Origin: Pseudopedobacter sp043763845
GTDB lineage: Bacteria > Bacteroidota > Bacteroidia > Sphingobacteriales > Sphingobacteriaceae
NCBI GenBank assembly: GCA_043763845.1
Contig: JAYULE010000186.1
Coordinates: 1-27,967 of the forward strand
DNA length: 27,967 bases
Direction: 5' to 3'
Every line of letters starts with the position of its first letter. The first letter of the stretch is position 1. The position numbers and the translations under genes are program-made. Below, piece by piece: positions 1-9,600 of this stretch. The notes under the pieces were generated by a model. It was not told the DNA's origin. It saw only the letters and a list, made by a program, of their open reading frames with translations, and ran no database searches.

Positions 1-171
1 ATAGAATCGGCATTATTTATAAAACTAAAAGAATATGTTATACCCAAAAATCAATACGATGAGTTGGAACTATCGTGGGTAGGCGATTTTAATAGTAAAA
101 TGATTGCCATACACGAAGCTACAGGGGCAACATTTGGTAAACGCCATGCAACCATGCGGTGTGTGTTTTAG
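1..171 (+). CDS. C-terminal fragment, probable YghO/GNAT-like protein
   Basis: An open frame runs from the first base of the window to a TAG at 169-171, giving 56 residues of a protein whose start lies to the left. The fragment contains ELSWVGDFNSKM followed by IHEATGATFGKRHATMR and ends at VF. From memory, the pattern 'E-L-S-W-x-G-D-F-N-x-K-M ... G-x-x-F-x-K-R-H-x-T-x-R' is typical of the last part of YghO-like proteins, which have a GNAT acetyltransferase-like fold and no well-established substrate. It converges on the GH2 gene with only 12 bases between the two stop codons, and no hairpin terminator is visible there. The family call rests on the C-terminal motif alone; that this is a real gene end is more certain than its name. 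Confidence 0.55.
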   Translation: MESALFIKLKEYVIPKNQYDELELSWVGDFNSKMIAIHEATGATFGKRHATMRCVF

Positions 172-183
172 TTTTAAAATTAA

Positions 184-2256
184 TTAAAAATAAACCGCTG
201 TTTTGTCAATTACTTTTTGGTAAACTACATGTCCGCGACCATTAATAATAGTTATCACGCCTTTATCCTTAAATTTATTAGCCACCACAAAATCATGCGT
301 TTTACCAGGGTTTATAAGGGGAAGTTTATAAATTTCGCCTTTTGTTAAATAATCATTTACCCCACCCGACCAATAAAACGTGTAATCTTTTAACTGGAAA
401 GATGGGAAACCTAAGCCACCTACAACCGTAACGGCAATATTATTTTCTTTATTTCGGTTAAGGCCTGTAACATCTAAAGGGCAGTTTAATTCTCGTAAAA
501 TTGCAGCCGATGGTTTGGCATTCCCTTCCAAATCATATACACCATGAACTCTAGTACTATGAAAACCAAATTTACCGCTACCCATGTGTGTACGGTAATC
601 GTTTAAGCAAAAATAAATTACACCTGCTATGTAAGGCTTGCTTTCGTAAACCGAATAATTGTTTATCATTTCAACAATACGCTTGCTATCATCTCCCCAA
701 TTTTCGGGTTCGCACAATCCAAATTCGCTTATCACTAAAGGCATTTTGGGGTTTTCGGCTTGTATTGTATCTAAAACTCCGCCACGGCCAGCTCGGGCTT
801 GGCGATACCAAGTAGAATGGTAATCGTTATACATCATAACATCGCCATAAATTGTAGCATCTTTTACAATGCCTGGGTTCCAACTTCTTGCCATTTGCAA
901 AGTATTGCTTACATAATTTACCAGCCTAGAGCTATCTAAGGTTTTAGTAAATTTATTTAAAGTTTTTATCCCATTAATATTAATTTCTTTACGAGCCGCA
1001 ACTTCGTTACCCACACCCCAAGCTACAATACTTGGGTGGTTGTAGGCATTATTTACGGTTTGCGAAAGTTGGTATTTTGCTATGCCTATGATGGTATCTG
1101 ACAATATTGTTTTTGCCCCCCAAATAGGTATTTCTTGTTGAATCATTATACCATTTTTATCACACCAATCATATACATAATCGTCTTGTTGTAAATGAAA
1201 TCGAGTAAACATGGTGTTTAAATACTTTAATTTTTCGAGGCTTTGGCGCATTTCATCTTTAGTTTCGGCCATTCCATTTTTTAAGCTACTTCCGCCCATC
1301 CACTCTACCCCAGCAGTACGTATAATTTCACCATTAAATACAAATTTATCGCCCATAGTTTTAAATTCTCTAAAACCAAAGTTTGTGCTATAAGTATCGG
1401 TAATATTATTTTTGTAAATTACATATATTTGAGTTTTGTACAAATTTGGGTCGTTAAAATGCCAACGGTTAATGTTGTTAAATGCGATTTCAAAATAAGC
1501 CTCTCCGTTTTTAAATTTTGGCATTACATTTTTATTGTAAATTACATTTGCTGTTTTTTGGTTGGTTTCGCTAATGCGGATATTAAATACAACCTTATTT
1601 GCATCTATTTTACTCATTTCGGATAGTTGCACCTTAAAACATGCCGTACCTTTGCCCTTAAATGCAGGTGTGCTTAAATCTGGCGTAGCCAAAATATGTA
1701 CAAAATTTACATTTGGTGTTTGGGATGACAATAACGTAACCGAGCGTATAATACCACCATCGTTAGCCCAATCAAAACTAACATTATACGGAATATTTTG
1801 ATTAGAAAACGAATTATCGGCCAGTACAACAATCGTATTTTGTTCTCCCGCAATAATATATTTACTGGCTTCTATAAAAAATTTAGTAAATCCTGATGAT
1901 TTGTGCTCGCCAGCTTTCTGGCCATTTATCCAAACAGTTGCGTTGTGATATACTGCATCAAATTGTAATTTAATGCTTGACTCTTTCCAGTTAATGGGCA
2001 CATTTATGTTTTTAGAGTACCAACCCCACCCGTAATATTTCGCTGTTTTTTCTACAGTATTCCAAGTATGTGGCACTTGTATCAATTCTTTTGTGGTTGG
2101 TAGCCCGTTTTTAAACCAATTATCATTGATACCCGTTTTTGTTGAATCTATACAAAAACCCCAATCTCCGTCGAGCGATAATGTCTTTAGTTGTGCAAAA
2201 CTTGTTAGGATAAAAAATTGAAAAACAAGTTGAAATAGAAGAAACTTTTTTAACAT
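184..2256 (-). CDS. Glycoside hydrolase family 2 (beta-galactosidase/beta-glucuronidase-like), exported
   Basis: A 690-residue protein with a signal peptide at residues 1-21 (hydrophobic LLFQLVFQFFILTSF, then AQ), so it is probably periplasmic or surface-exposed. A GH2 sugar-binding jelly-roll domain lies at about 25-185 (LDGDWGF near the start, VPHTWN at 61-66), an Ig-like domain at about 187-297, and a TIM barrel at about 300-595. Both GH2 catalytic glutamates are visible: E418 in the GNE motif (acid/base) and E511 in VISEFG (nucleophile), so the enzyme looks active. It would release a beta-linked sugar from the non-reducing end; the exact substrate cannot be read from the sequence. About 95 residues follow the barrel. 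It lies 232 bases downstream of a second exported glycosidase on the same strand, suggesting a small glycan-degradation pair. No SusC/SusD pair is in view, so this is not shown to be a polysaccharide utilisation locus. Confidence 0.92.
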   Translation of the reverse strand: MLKKFLLFQLVFQFFILTSFAQLKTLSLDGDWGFCIDSTKTGINDNWFKNGLPTTKELIQVPHTWNTVEKTAKYYGWGWYSKNINVPINWKESSIKLQFDAVYHNATVWINGQKAGEHKSSGFTKFFIEASKYIIAGEQNTIVVLADNSFSNQNIPYNVSFDWANDGGIIRSVTLLSSQTPNVNFVHILATPDLSTPAFKGKGTACFKVQLSEMSKIDANKVVFNIRISETNQKTANVIYNKNVMPKFKNGEAYFEIAFNNINRWHFNDPNLYKTQIYVIYKNNITDTYSTNFGFREFKTMGDKFVFNGEIIRTAGVEWMGGSSLKNGMAETKDEMRQSLEKLKYLNTMFTRFHLQQDDYVYDWCDKNGIMIQQEIPIWGAKTILSDTIIGIAKYQLSQTVNNAYNHPSIVAWGVGNEVAARKEININGIKTLNKFTKTLDSSRLVNYVSNTLQMARSWNPGIVKDATIYGDVMMYNDYHSTWYRQARAGRGGVLDTIQAENPKMPLVISEFGLCEPENWGDDSKRIVEMINNYSVYESKPYIAGVIYFCLNDYRTHMGSGKFGFHSTRVHGVYDLEGNAKPSAAILRELNCPLDVTGLNRNKENNIAVTVVGGLGFPSFQLKDYTFYWSGGVNDYLTKGEIYKLPLINPGKTHDFVVANKFKDKGVITIINGRGHVVYQKVIDKTAVYF

Positions 2257-2340
2257 ATAATTTTATTTTGATAATTTTAATCTTATTAAATTTGGTTATT
2301 TTTAAGGTAATTACTTATGAATTTAATTTTAACATCCATT

Positions 2341-2361
2341 TTTAAATCCTTAAGATTTAAA
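2341..2361. other. AT-rich perfect inverted repeat in the glycosidase spacer
   Basis: TTTAAATC (2341-2348) and GATTTAAA (2354-2361) form an 8-bp perfect stem around a 5-base loop, between the MGH1-like gene and the GH2 gene. On the minus strand only a few A and T residues follow, so it is a weak candidate for a terminator or mRNA-stabilising hairpin. The surrounding DNA is extremely AT-rich, where such palindromes arise easily by chance. I find no TAnnTTTG promoter motif on the minus strand between 2257 and 2488, which favours the GH2 gene being read from upstream. Confidence 0.3.
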
Positions 2362-2488
2362 TTCTATCATCTTATGTAAACATTATAAAATAGCTTTTAA
2401 ATAAATGTTATTCGTTTACTTTTAAACAATAATTAAACTAACATTAAGTTTATTATTTTGGATTATGTTTATATCAATAGTTTTTAAA

Positions 2489-3802
2489 CTACTTGTAAGG
2501 ATAATTAAACGGCGTATTTTGTATTTTATTAAGCTTTCCGTTTAGTAATGTATAAACACAGTTAGGTTTAACTAAACCCTTAAAAGTTTTTTTACCTGTG
2601 GTTAATACAATATTTCGGGCTAATGTATCAATGCCAGAAATAGAAATAATTTTACCTAATTTATTGGTACTTACTTTTACACCAACACTTCTAAATAATA
2701 ACTTATTATTTAAATATCCTGAAATTTGGTTATTTTTTTGTGCTATTTTATAACTTTTATCTTTTAAAGTTTGGCTATAGGTGTAAGCTTGTTGTTTGCC
2801 TAAGCCGTTAAAATGTAGCTTGTCAAATTGGGGGTATACGCCGTACATTCTCGAATAATATTCTAAAACCGACAAAACAGTTGGTCCATAACCATCGCTT
2901 CCATTTTGTGCAGCAGTAAATGGGTCGAACTGTTGTGTAAACTGTTTACTTTTCCCAATTGTTTTTAGCAGTTTTTGTCCAATTAAAGTTATTTCTGCAA
3001 AATGACCGTAATTTTCTAACGCGGTAATTACTCTCTGGTATGTTAAACCCTCGGGTTGGCCGCTCCAGTTGTTGTGGCTTATGTTTCTAAAATCGGGGTC
3101 GTTAGCTGCAATACTTGGCAAAGGCATATAAGTCCAAAACTCTTTAGGATTTAGCAAATGATATTTTATAAAAGAATTTGCCATTGGTTGCGTCATGGTG
3201 CCAAAATACATAGCCCTAAGGTTGTTATGGGTAAGTGTGGTTGTAATTTGGTTAAATTTATTTCGATAGAAATAGGCATTATTTTTATCTACCCACAAAT
3301 AAGTGTTCATTTTATTACGCACTATATTGGCTTTATTTCTCCAAAAAATTTCTTTCCCATTTTTTTGCAAAGCCGATATTTTTGCCAAAACGTCTCGGCA
3401 GGTGTACGAGTATCCCATTACATCAATAGATTCAACCGGCATAGGGTTTTTTGCATGTGTATAGCCAGCAACAAAATCTTTTGGCCACCAACGCTTAATA
3501 AATGCACTATCAGCTGGCATTTTCCCTTCAACCGGCGGAAACTCGAAAGGCCAACAAAACGGTGCATAATTGTAGCGTACTAAATAATCTTCGCCGCTAT
3601 CTGTTTGGCACCAAGCCTCTAAACAACCATCGCCATCGCTATCACGGTATTTCCATAAATAATTATCGTAAGCCTCGTACGATTTGTACAATAAATCTAA
3701 ATATTGATCATCTTTACCCAACAAATAATACAATTCTAATGATGGTCCAAACAAAAAAACCTTGAAGAGTTTCAGAAAATATCCCCAATTTACCATCTTC
3801 AA
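2489..3802 (-). CDS. 3' fragment of the frameshifted MGH1-like glycosidase
   Basis: This frame is open for 437 residues, but its first ~15 residues (MKMVNWGYFLKLFK) are the out-of-frame reading of the 5' part. Homology to the family begins at about FLFGPSLELYY. It contains most of the (alpha/alpha)6 barrel, including acidic residues in DGDGCLEAW and in GQPEGLTYQR that are candidates for catalysis, and a C-terminal beta-rich tail of about 100 residues. No ribosome-binding site or signal peptide precedes the ATG at 3802, so independent translation is unlikely to give an exported enzyme. Confidence 0.6.
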   Translation of the reverse strand: MKMVNWGYFLKLFKVFLFGPSLELYYLLGKDDQYLDLLYKSYEAYDNYLWKYRDSDGDGCLEAWCQTDSGEDYLVRYNYAPFCWPFEFPPVEGKMPADSAFIKRWWPKDFVAGYTHAKNPMPVESIDVMGYSYTCRDVLAKISALQKNGKEIFWRNKANIVRNKMNTYLWVDKNNAYFYRNKFNQITTTLTHNNLRAMYFGTMTQPMANSFIKYHLLNPKEFWTYMPLPSIAANDPDFRNISHNNWSGQPEGLTYQRVITALENYGHFAEITLIGQKLLKTIGKSKQFTQQFDPFTAAQNGSDGYGPTVLSVLEYYSRMYGVYPQFDKLHFNGLGKQQAYTYSQTLKDKSYKIAQKNNQISGYLNNKLLFRSVGVKVSTNKLGKIISISGIDTLARNIVLTTGKKTFKGLVKPNCVYTLLNGKLNKIQNTPFNYPYK

Positions 3803-4211
3803 CTTCTTTTAAACCTGCTAAACCCCAAATATTATTGTTCATAGGTATTATCATACCTGGTACGCGGCCATTTTCTAATTGGTTATTTAAAAATATTGCA
3901 ATATTATTATAAGCAACTTCTAAATTACGTTTTGCATACATTACGCCTCCCATTGGCTGGGTTTCTACCCATACAAATGGATATTCGCCGCCTTCAATAA
4001 GAACAGTATACGTTGGCGAAAATTTTTTAACGTTTTGTGCCGCTTTAGTTTCTGCTAAATCAAATAAATTTTTTAAAGCTGTATCGGGCGTGGCGAATTT
4101 TACAAAATTCTCATTTTTACGAGATAATATTGGGGTTTGACTATAAGCTAAATAATTTAGAGTTACAATTGCTAAAAATAAAATAATTTTAAATAATCTG
4201 CTTTTTTTCAT
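3714..4211 (-). CDS. 5' fragment of the frameshifted MGH1-like glycosidase
   Basis: This frame, as it stands, gives a 165-residue truncated product: a signal peptide at about 1-25 and the N-terminal helical part with GGEYPFVWVETQPMGG, a region that normally contributes to the active-site cleft. After LQGFF it reads out of frame through about ten residues (VWTIIRIVLFVG) to a stop. The truncated product would lack the catalytic barrel core and is not expected to be active. It lies 113 bases downstream of the purL stop. Confidence 0.6.
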   Translation of the reverse strand: MKKSRLFKIILFLAIVTLNYLAYSQTPILSRKNENFVKFATPDTALKNLFDLAETKAAQNVKKFSPTYTVLIEGGEYPFVWVETQPMGGVMYAKRNLEVAYNNIAIFLNNQLENGRVPGMIIPMNNNIWGLAGLKEVEDGKLGIFSETLQGFFVWTIIRIVLFVG

Positions 4212-4232
4212 TTTAAAATTATTGTTTGCTAT

Positions 4233-4240
4233 CAAATTTA
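4233..4240 (-). promoter_or_regulatory. Bacteroidetes-type -7 box before the MGH1-like gene
   Basis: The minus strand reads TAAATTTG, an exact match to TAnnTTTG, placed 22 bases before the ATG at 4211. No TTG/TTTG element is visible about 19 bases further upstream. It supports the start at 4211 rather than 4235. Confidence 0.4.
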
Positions 4241-4324
4241 AACTACTTCAATTTAAGTTTATAAATCTTTAATTGATTTTGATTAATTGTTTAAATTAGA
4301 AAAAATCTCAAATGATAAATTTAT

Positions 4325-6547
4325 TTAGTTGTTCAATATATTACCCAATACGTTATCATAAATATTAATACTTGCGCTAACACTGCCAAAGCTTTGCTCA
4401 TCAACTAATAAATTACCTGCGGTAACGGTTCCTAACAAACTAAATTCGGTATCCGATGTTGCCACAAGTTCCACAAAAGCTTCTTGGTTTTCGGGTTTAA
4501 TGCTTACCACTACCCTACCTTGTGCTTCGCCAAAAAGGAAAGCATCTTTACGAATTTCGTCATCGGTATCAACACTAAAACCTAAATTATTTGGCATAGC
4601 CGATTCTAAAAGCGCAATATATAAACCACCATCGGCAACGTCATGCGCCGATTGTATAACTTTTTGAAAAATTAACTGCTTAATAACTTGGTGCATAGCG
4701 TACTCTTTATCCAAATCGAAATAAGGTGCTGGTGATTTGGTAATGTTATGGTACGATGCCAAATATTGTGACGATGCAATGCAATTAACCGATTGGCCAA
4801 CTAAATAAATAAAATCACCTTCGGCTTTAAAATCTAAAGTCATTATATTATCCAACGTATCCATAACGCCTAACATACCAATAGTTGGCGTTGGAAAAAC
4901 TGGCCCTTCATCGCTAGATTGGTTGTAAAACGAAACATTACCACCTGTAACCGGGGTTTCAAATTTGGTGCAAGCGGTACTCATACCTTTAATAGCACTT
5001 ACAAACTGCCAAAAAACTTCGGGCACATTGGGGTTGCCAAAATTTAAGCAATTGGTAATGGCAACTGGTTCGCCCCCAGCACAAGTAATGTTACGGGCAG
5101 CTTCGGCCACGGCAATGGCACAACCAGTTTCAGGGTCGGCGTTTACATAGCGTGAGTTACAATCAACCGTTAATACAATGGCTTTTTCACTATCTTTAAC
5201 AGCAACAATTGCGGCATCGCTAGGTTTATTGGTGGTAACGGTAGCAGTACCAACCATAGAATCGTACTGGCTGGTTACCCAATTTTTAGAGGCTATATTT
5301 GGGTGCGATATTAAGTGTTGCGCTACCAAAGTTAAATCTTGTGGCTCGGTAACGTCTTCAATTTTAAACTTTTTAAATTCTTGAAAGTAAGCGGGTTCTT
5401 TATAGTCTCGGTGGTAAACGGGTGCACCGCCACCTAAAACCAAATCGTAAGCAGGTACATCGGCCACCAAAACACCATCTACAAAATACGCTAAACGTTT
5501 AGTATCGGTAACTTCGCCAATAATGGCACAGTTTAAATCCCACTTATCAAAAACAGCTTCAACATCTTTTTCACGGCCTTTTTCTACTACAATTAGCATC
5601 CGTTCTTGAGATTCGGAAAGTAAAATTTCGAAAGGTTTCATATTGGCTTGGCGGGTTGGCACTTTGTCTAAATCAATTCGCATACCGTGTTCGCCCTTGG
5701 CACTCATTTCGGAGTTAGAGCAAATAATACCTGCAGCACCCATATCTTGCATACCAATTACTGCACCTGTTTTAATAACTTCTAAAGTTGCTTCAAGCAA
5801 TAATTTTTCTTGAAAAGGGTCGCCTACTTGCACTGCTGGCAAATCGTTTATACTATCGGCAGTTATGTTTTTTGATGCAAAAGCTGCACCATGAATACCA
5901 TCTTTACCTGTTGCCGAGCCTACAATATAAACTGGGTTGCCCACTCCGTACGATGTTGCCGAAACCGTTTCGCCTGCTTTTACTATACCTGCCGACATTG
6001 CATTTACCAACGGGTTTACATGGTAACAATCATCAAAAAACACTTCGCCCCCTACGGTTGGTATGCCAAAAGCATTACCATAATCACCAATTCCTTTTAC
6101 TACCCCTTTAATTAACCACTGTGTTTTTGGGTGATTGGGGTTGCCAAAACGCAACGAATTTAGTTGTGCAATTGGTCTTGCTCCCATAGTAAAAATATCG
6201 CGGTTTATACCTCCCACCCCAGTGGCTGCACCTTGGTAAGGCTCTAATGCCGAAGGGTGATTGTGCGATTCTATTTTAAAAACACAGCCAATTCCGTCGC
6301 CCAAATCAACCATACCAGCGTTCTCCTCACCAGCTTTGGCAAGCATGCGTGGTCCATCTTTAGGTAAAGTTTTTAACCACACAATAGAGTTTTTGTAAGA
6401 GCAATGCTCGCTCCACATTACCGAAAAAATAGAAAGTTCTGTAAAATTTGGTACTCTGCCCAATATTTCTATAATTTTTACGTATTCATCTTCAAGTAAA
6501 CCTAAATCTTTTGCGGTTTGAAGGGTGGTAAGTTCGGTATTTTCCAA
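4325..6547 (-). CDS. purL: Phosphoribosylformylglycinamidine synthase subunit PurL (small form)
   Basis: A 740-residue FGAM synthetase II, the ATP-dependent ligase that converts FGAR to FGAM in the fourth step of purine synthesis in the cytoplasm. Its size is that of the PurL of three-part PurLQS systems, not the ~1300-residue fused enzyme, so the glutaminase PurQ and small PurS should be encoded elsewhere; neither is adjacent. Diagnostic motifs are WSEHCSYKNS at 45-54 (its His is the likely catalytic base), KIESHNHPSALEPYQGAATG at 91-110 with the metal and substrate-binding acidic residues, and the mirror motif in the second half (DVADGGLYIALLE), reflecting the internal duplication of AIRS-like domains. 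The gene is divergent from porU2, sharing a 71-base spacer. It uses ATG and has no Shine-Dalgarno sequence. Confidence 0.97.
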   Translation of the reverse strand: MENTELTTLQTAKDLGLLEDEYVKIIEILGRVPNFTELSIFSVMWSEHCSYKNSIVWLKTLPKDGPRMLAKAGEENAGMVDLGDGIGCVFKIESHNHPSALEPYQGAATGVGGINRDIFTMGARPIAQLNSLRFGNPNHPKTQWLIKGVVKGIGDYGNAFGIPTVGGEVFFDDCYHVNPLVNAMSAGIVKAGETVSATSYGVGNPVYIVGSATGKDGIHGAAFASKNITADSINDLPAVQVGDPFQEKLLLEATLEVIKTGAVIGMQDMGAAGIICSNSEMSAKGEHGMRIDLDKVPTRQANMKPFEILLSESQERMLIVVEKGREKDVEAVFDKWDLNCAIIGEVTDTKRLAYFVDGVLVADVPAYDLVLGGGAPVYHRDYKEPAYFQEFKKFKIEDVTEPQDLTLVAQHLISHPNIASKNWVTSQYDSMVGTATVTTNKPSDAAIVAVKDSEKAIVLTVDCNSRYVNADPETGCAIAVAEAARNITCAGGEPVAITNCLNFGNPNVPEVFWQFVSAIKGMSTACTKFETPVTGGNVSFYNQSSDEGPVFPTPTIGMLGVMDTLDNIMTLDFKAEGDFIYLVGQSVNCIASSQYLASYHNITKSPAPYFDLDKEYAMHQVIKQLIFQKVIQSAHDVADGGLYIALLESAMPNNLGFSVDTDDEIRKDAFLFGEAQGRVVVSIKPENQEAFVELVATSDTEFSLLGTVTAGNLLVDEQSFGSVSASINIYDNVLGNILNN

Positions 6548-6557
6548 TGCTATTATT

Positions 6558-6565
6558 TATATTTG
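6558..6565 (+). promoter_or_regulatory. Bacteroidetes-type -7 box before porU2
   Basis: TATATTTG matches TAnnTTTG exactly on the plus strand and lies 53 bases before the first ATG of porU2 (74 before the better ATG at 6640). No clear TTTG is present at the expected -33 distance, so this is a half-supported promoter. Confidence 0.4.
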
Positions 6566-6618
6566 ATTTTAAGCCATAAAGGTATAAATTAGCTTGGGTT
6601 TGTAAAACCAATTATTAA

Positions 6619-9600
6619 ATGTTTGTGTTATTAAATAAAATGATTAATCGTATAGCCACTAAGTGTTTAGCACTTATATTATTTTTTAGTATTGCTTTAA
6701 GTTTTGTAGCAAAAGCACAATTTGGTAACGAATGGATAAAGCCATTGCAGAAATACGTTAAAATTAAGGTAAATGCACAAGGTTTATATAGCATAAATTT
6801 CACTCAAATTAGCCAAGCAGGCCTAACTTCAAATACTATTGACCCTAAAAAATTTCAACTGTTTAACAAAGGCAAACAAGTTGCGTTAATAGTAAGTGGT
6901 AATCAAGTTACTTTTGGCAATGCCGATAATATTACTTTTTATGGCGAACCAAACAATGCAAGTTTAGATAAAACCCTTTACAGAGTGCAAAGCGATTTAC
7001 CTAATACCGAAATTAGTTTGTTTGAAGATGCCAACTACTATTTTTTAACTTACAGCCAAACGGAAAATGGCCTTAGATACCAAAACCAAACCATTAGTAA
7101 TGTTGGTTTAACTCCACAACCGTACTTGGTTTTTAACAGTAAGTTAAATTTTGCTACTACCTATTACCCCGGTAAGTTTATTTTAGCTTCTATGAGCTTA
7201 TCGGAATATATTGCTGGAGAGGGATTTTTAGGTGATACTTATGGCAGAGGCCAAAGCGTAAATTTTACATTAAACACACCTAGTTTTGCTAATAATACAA
7301 ATTTTGAAACCAGCACTTCTTTTTATGTTGCTGGTCGGTCCGATTCACAATTATCCAACAATAAAGGTAATCACCACTTTAAATTAACTGTTAACAACAC
7401 TACAATATCCGATACAATTTTTAGAGGCTATGACATAATACGAAATCAAAAGAAAACAATTTTGGGAAATTTACAACCCACAACTACCGCAGTTTTTTCT
7501 TCGGTTGACGATTTGGCAAATTCACCAAATTTTACCGATTTTCAAGCGCCAGCCTATGTAGAAATTACTTACCCTCGTTTGTTAAACCTATCGGGTTTAA
7601 ATGCTTTAAATTTTAGTTTAAATACTAATCAAACTAATGCTTATCTAAAATTCACAAACAGTAATCTAACTAATGCGGTTATTATAGATAACTCTAGCAA
7701 TACATATTACAGCGAAGTTAAAAATAACGGAAATTCCGATTTTGTAATAAACTCAAAACCAAACACAAATTATTATTTAACCAATTTAAATAATACCAAC
7801 CCAGTTGTACTGGAACCTATAACATTTAAAAATTTTAAGCCTAACGACTTTAAGCCTTATTTAATAGTATCAAACAAGCTTTTTTCGGCTGGTGCCGATG
7901 CTTACAAATCTTATAATGAAAGCCAAAACTTACCAACTCTAATTGCTTACGTTGATGATTTATACAACGAGTTTTACTATGGTTTTCACCACCCATTGGC
8001 CATTAAAAACTTTATTGCTTTTGGTTTAACTACTAATGTGCCTGTAAAACCAGTTTATTTATTTTTATTAGGCAACGGCACCGAATATCCAAAAACCGAT
8101 TTAGCAAACGATTTTGTACCTACAATGGGTTTTCCTCCTTCGGATAATATGCTAACATCGGGCTTAAATGGTTCTAATTTAGAACCCGGTTTATTAACTG
8201 GCCGTTTACCTGCAACAAACAATACCGATATAAACAATTATTTAGAAAAAGTAAAAGCCTATAATATACTACCCGATTCGTTATGGCGCAAAAATTTTAT
8301 TCACGTTTCGGGCGGTGGCACTCAAAATGAAAATGACGCTTGGTCAGGTTACCAAAACTCCTTTTTTACGTATGCTAAAGAAATTGGTTTTGGTGGCAAT
8401 GTATCCGTAATTAAAAAAAATGTAAGTGCCCCAGTTACCGAAAATAAAACCGAACGCATTATAAAAGAAACTAACCAAGGTATTAGTCTTTTATCTTACT
8501 TTGGCCATGGGGCATCAACTGGCACTGAGATATCTTTTGGTGAAGCAAAAAATTACAACAATAAAACCAAAACTCCTTTTTATGTGATAAATGGTTGTAG
8601 CACAGCCGATGTTTTTAGTACCTCTAATTCACTAGCCGAACAGTTTTTATTACAAAAAGATTTAGGCGGCTTAGGTTGGATTGGTACAACGAGCTTAGGT
8701 GTAGCTTCTTATCTTTTTAGAGCCACCAATATATTTTATAAAAATTGGTTTCAAGATTTTTATGGCGAACCTGTAACAAAAGGTATTCAAAAGGGTTTAA
8801 GGCAATATCAGCAAAATGGCGATGATTTGAATTTGGCTCACGTTAGGCAATATATTTTTATTGGCGACCCCGCTTTAAAATTTTATGCCCCTGCTAAAGC
8901 AGATATAGAAACAAAAAACGCTTTTTTATTTCCTACTATTCCCAATCAAAATGCAAGTTTAAGCACTCTTTCGCTTAAACTAAAAATAGAAAACCCAGGT
9001 AAAGCTGTTGCAGATAGTGTTGTGGTAAAAGTTACTCGCACCTTAGCCGATAACTCGGTAATTGAAATACCGAGTTATAAAATAAAACCAGTTTACAATA
9101 CCGATACAATCACAATTGATTTAAGTAATCAAGGTATTGTTGCAGCCGGAAACAATAAAATTACCGTTTCATTAGACCCCTTAAATAAAATTTCAGAATT
9201 AAATGAAAATAACAACCAAGCAAGTATTGATATTTTTTTACCTGGCAACGGAGTTAATTTACTATACCCCATAAATAATGGTATTGTTGGTACAAATAAT
9301 ATTTCATTAGAGGCCCAACCCGATAATTTATATACCAAAAATGCCGAATATATTTTTGAGATAGATACTTTAATAAGTTTTAATAGCCCGCTATTTAAAA
9401 CTTCGGGAATAATGAATGCGGGTTTGTTACCCAAATGGCAACCTACCATAACTTTTGAAGCTGGTAAAGTTTACTATTGGCGAGCAAGGTTAAATTTAGA
9501 TGCAAGTAAAGGGGGTGCTTGGTCTAACGCATCGTTTACGTACTTACCAAATGTGGCCGATGGGCAAAGTTTTTCGCACAAATCGCAAATGCAAAATTTG

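Larger units (their letters stand above)
2489..4211 (-). pseudogene. MGH1-like (alpha/alpha)6 glycosidase broken by a +1 homopolymer frameshift
   Basis: Two adjacent minus-strand frames encode the two parts of one protein. The upstream part, from ATG at 4211, starts with a signal peptide (MKKSRLFKIILFLAIVTL, then NYLAYSQ) and carries the first helices up to GIFSETLQG. The downstream part continues as FLFGPSLELYYLLGKDD and contains the catalytic-barrel landmarks DGDGCLEAW, SGEDYLVRYN, ESIDVMGYSY and WSGQPEGLTYQR. The break is at A7 on the plus strand (T7 on the coding strand), 3753-3759; with six T the reading becomes Gln-Gly-Phe-Leu-Phe-Gly-Pro-Ser and one protein of about 573 residues results. 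The fold resembles the mannosylglycerate hydrolase (MGH1)/GH63-type six-hairpin glycosidases. The longer upstream start at 4235 is unlikely because a promoter-like TAAATTTG overlaps it. No other damage is seen, so this is a very recent mutation, a sequencing error, or a slippage site. Confidence 0.8.

Noticed and set aside
184..4211. A polysaccharide utilisation locus
   Set aside because: Two exported glycosidases are adjacent, but no SusC/SusD pair, sensor or transporter is present in the window.
5788..6115. Plus-strand open frames opposite purL (also 3158-3765 opposite the glycosidase)
   Set aside because: They are reverse-frame shadows of conserved coding sequence, with composition and product unlike real proteins.
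6577..6584. TACCTTTA on the minus strand as a purL promoter
   Set aside because: One mismatch to TAnnTTTG in the key G and no -33 element at the right distance; too weak to list as a feature.
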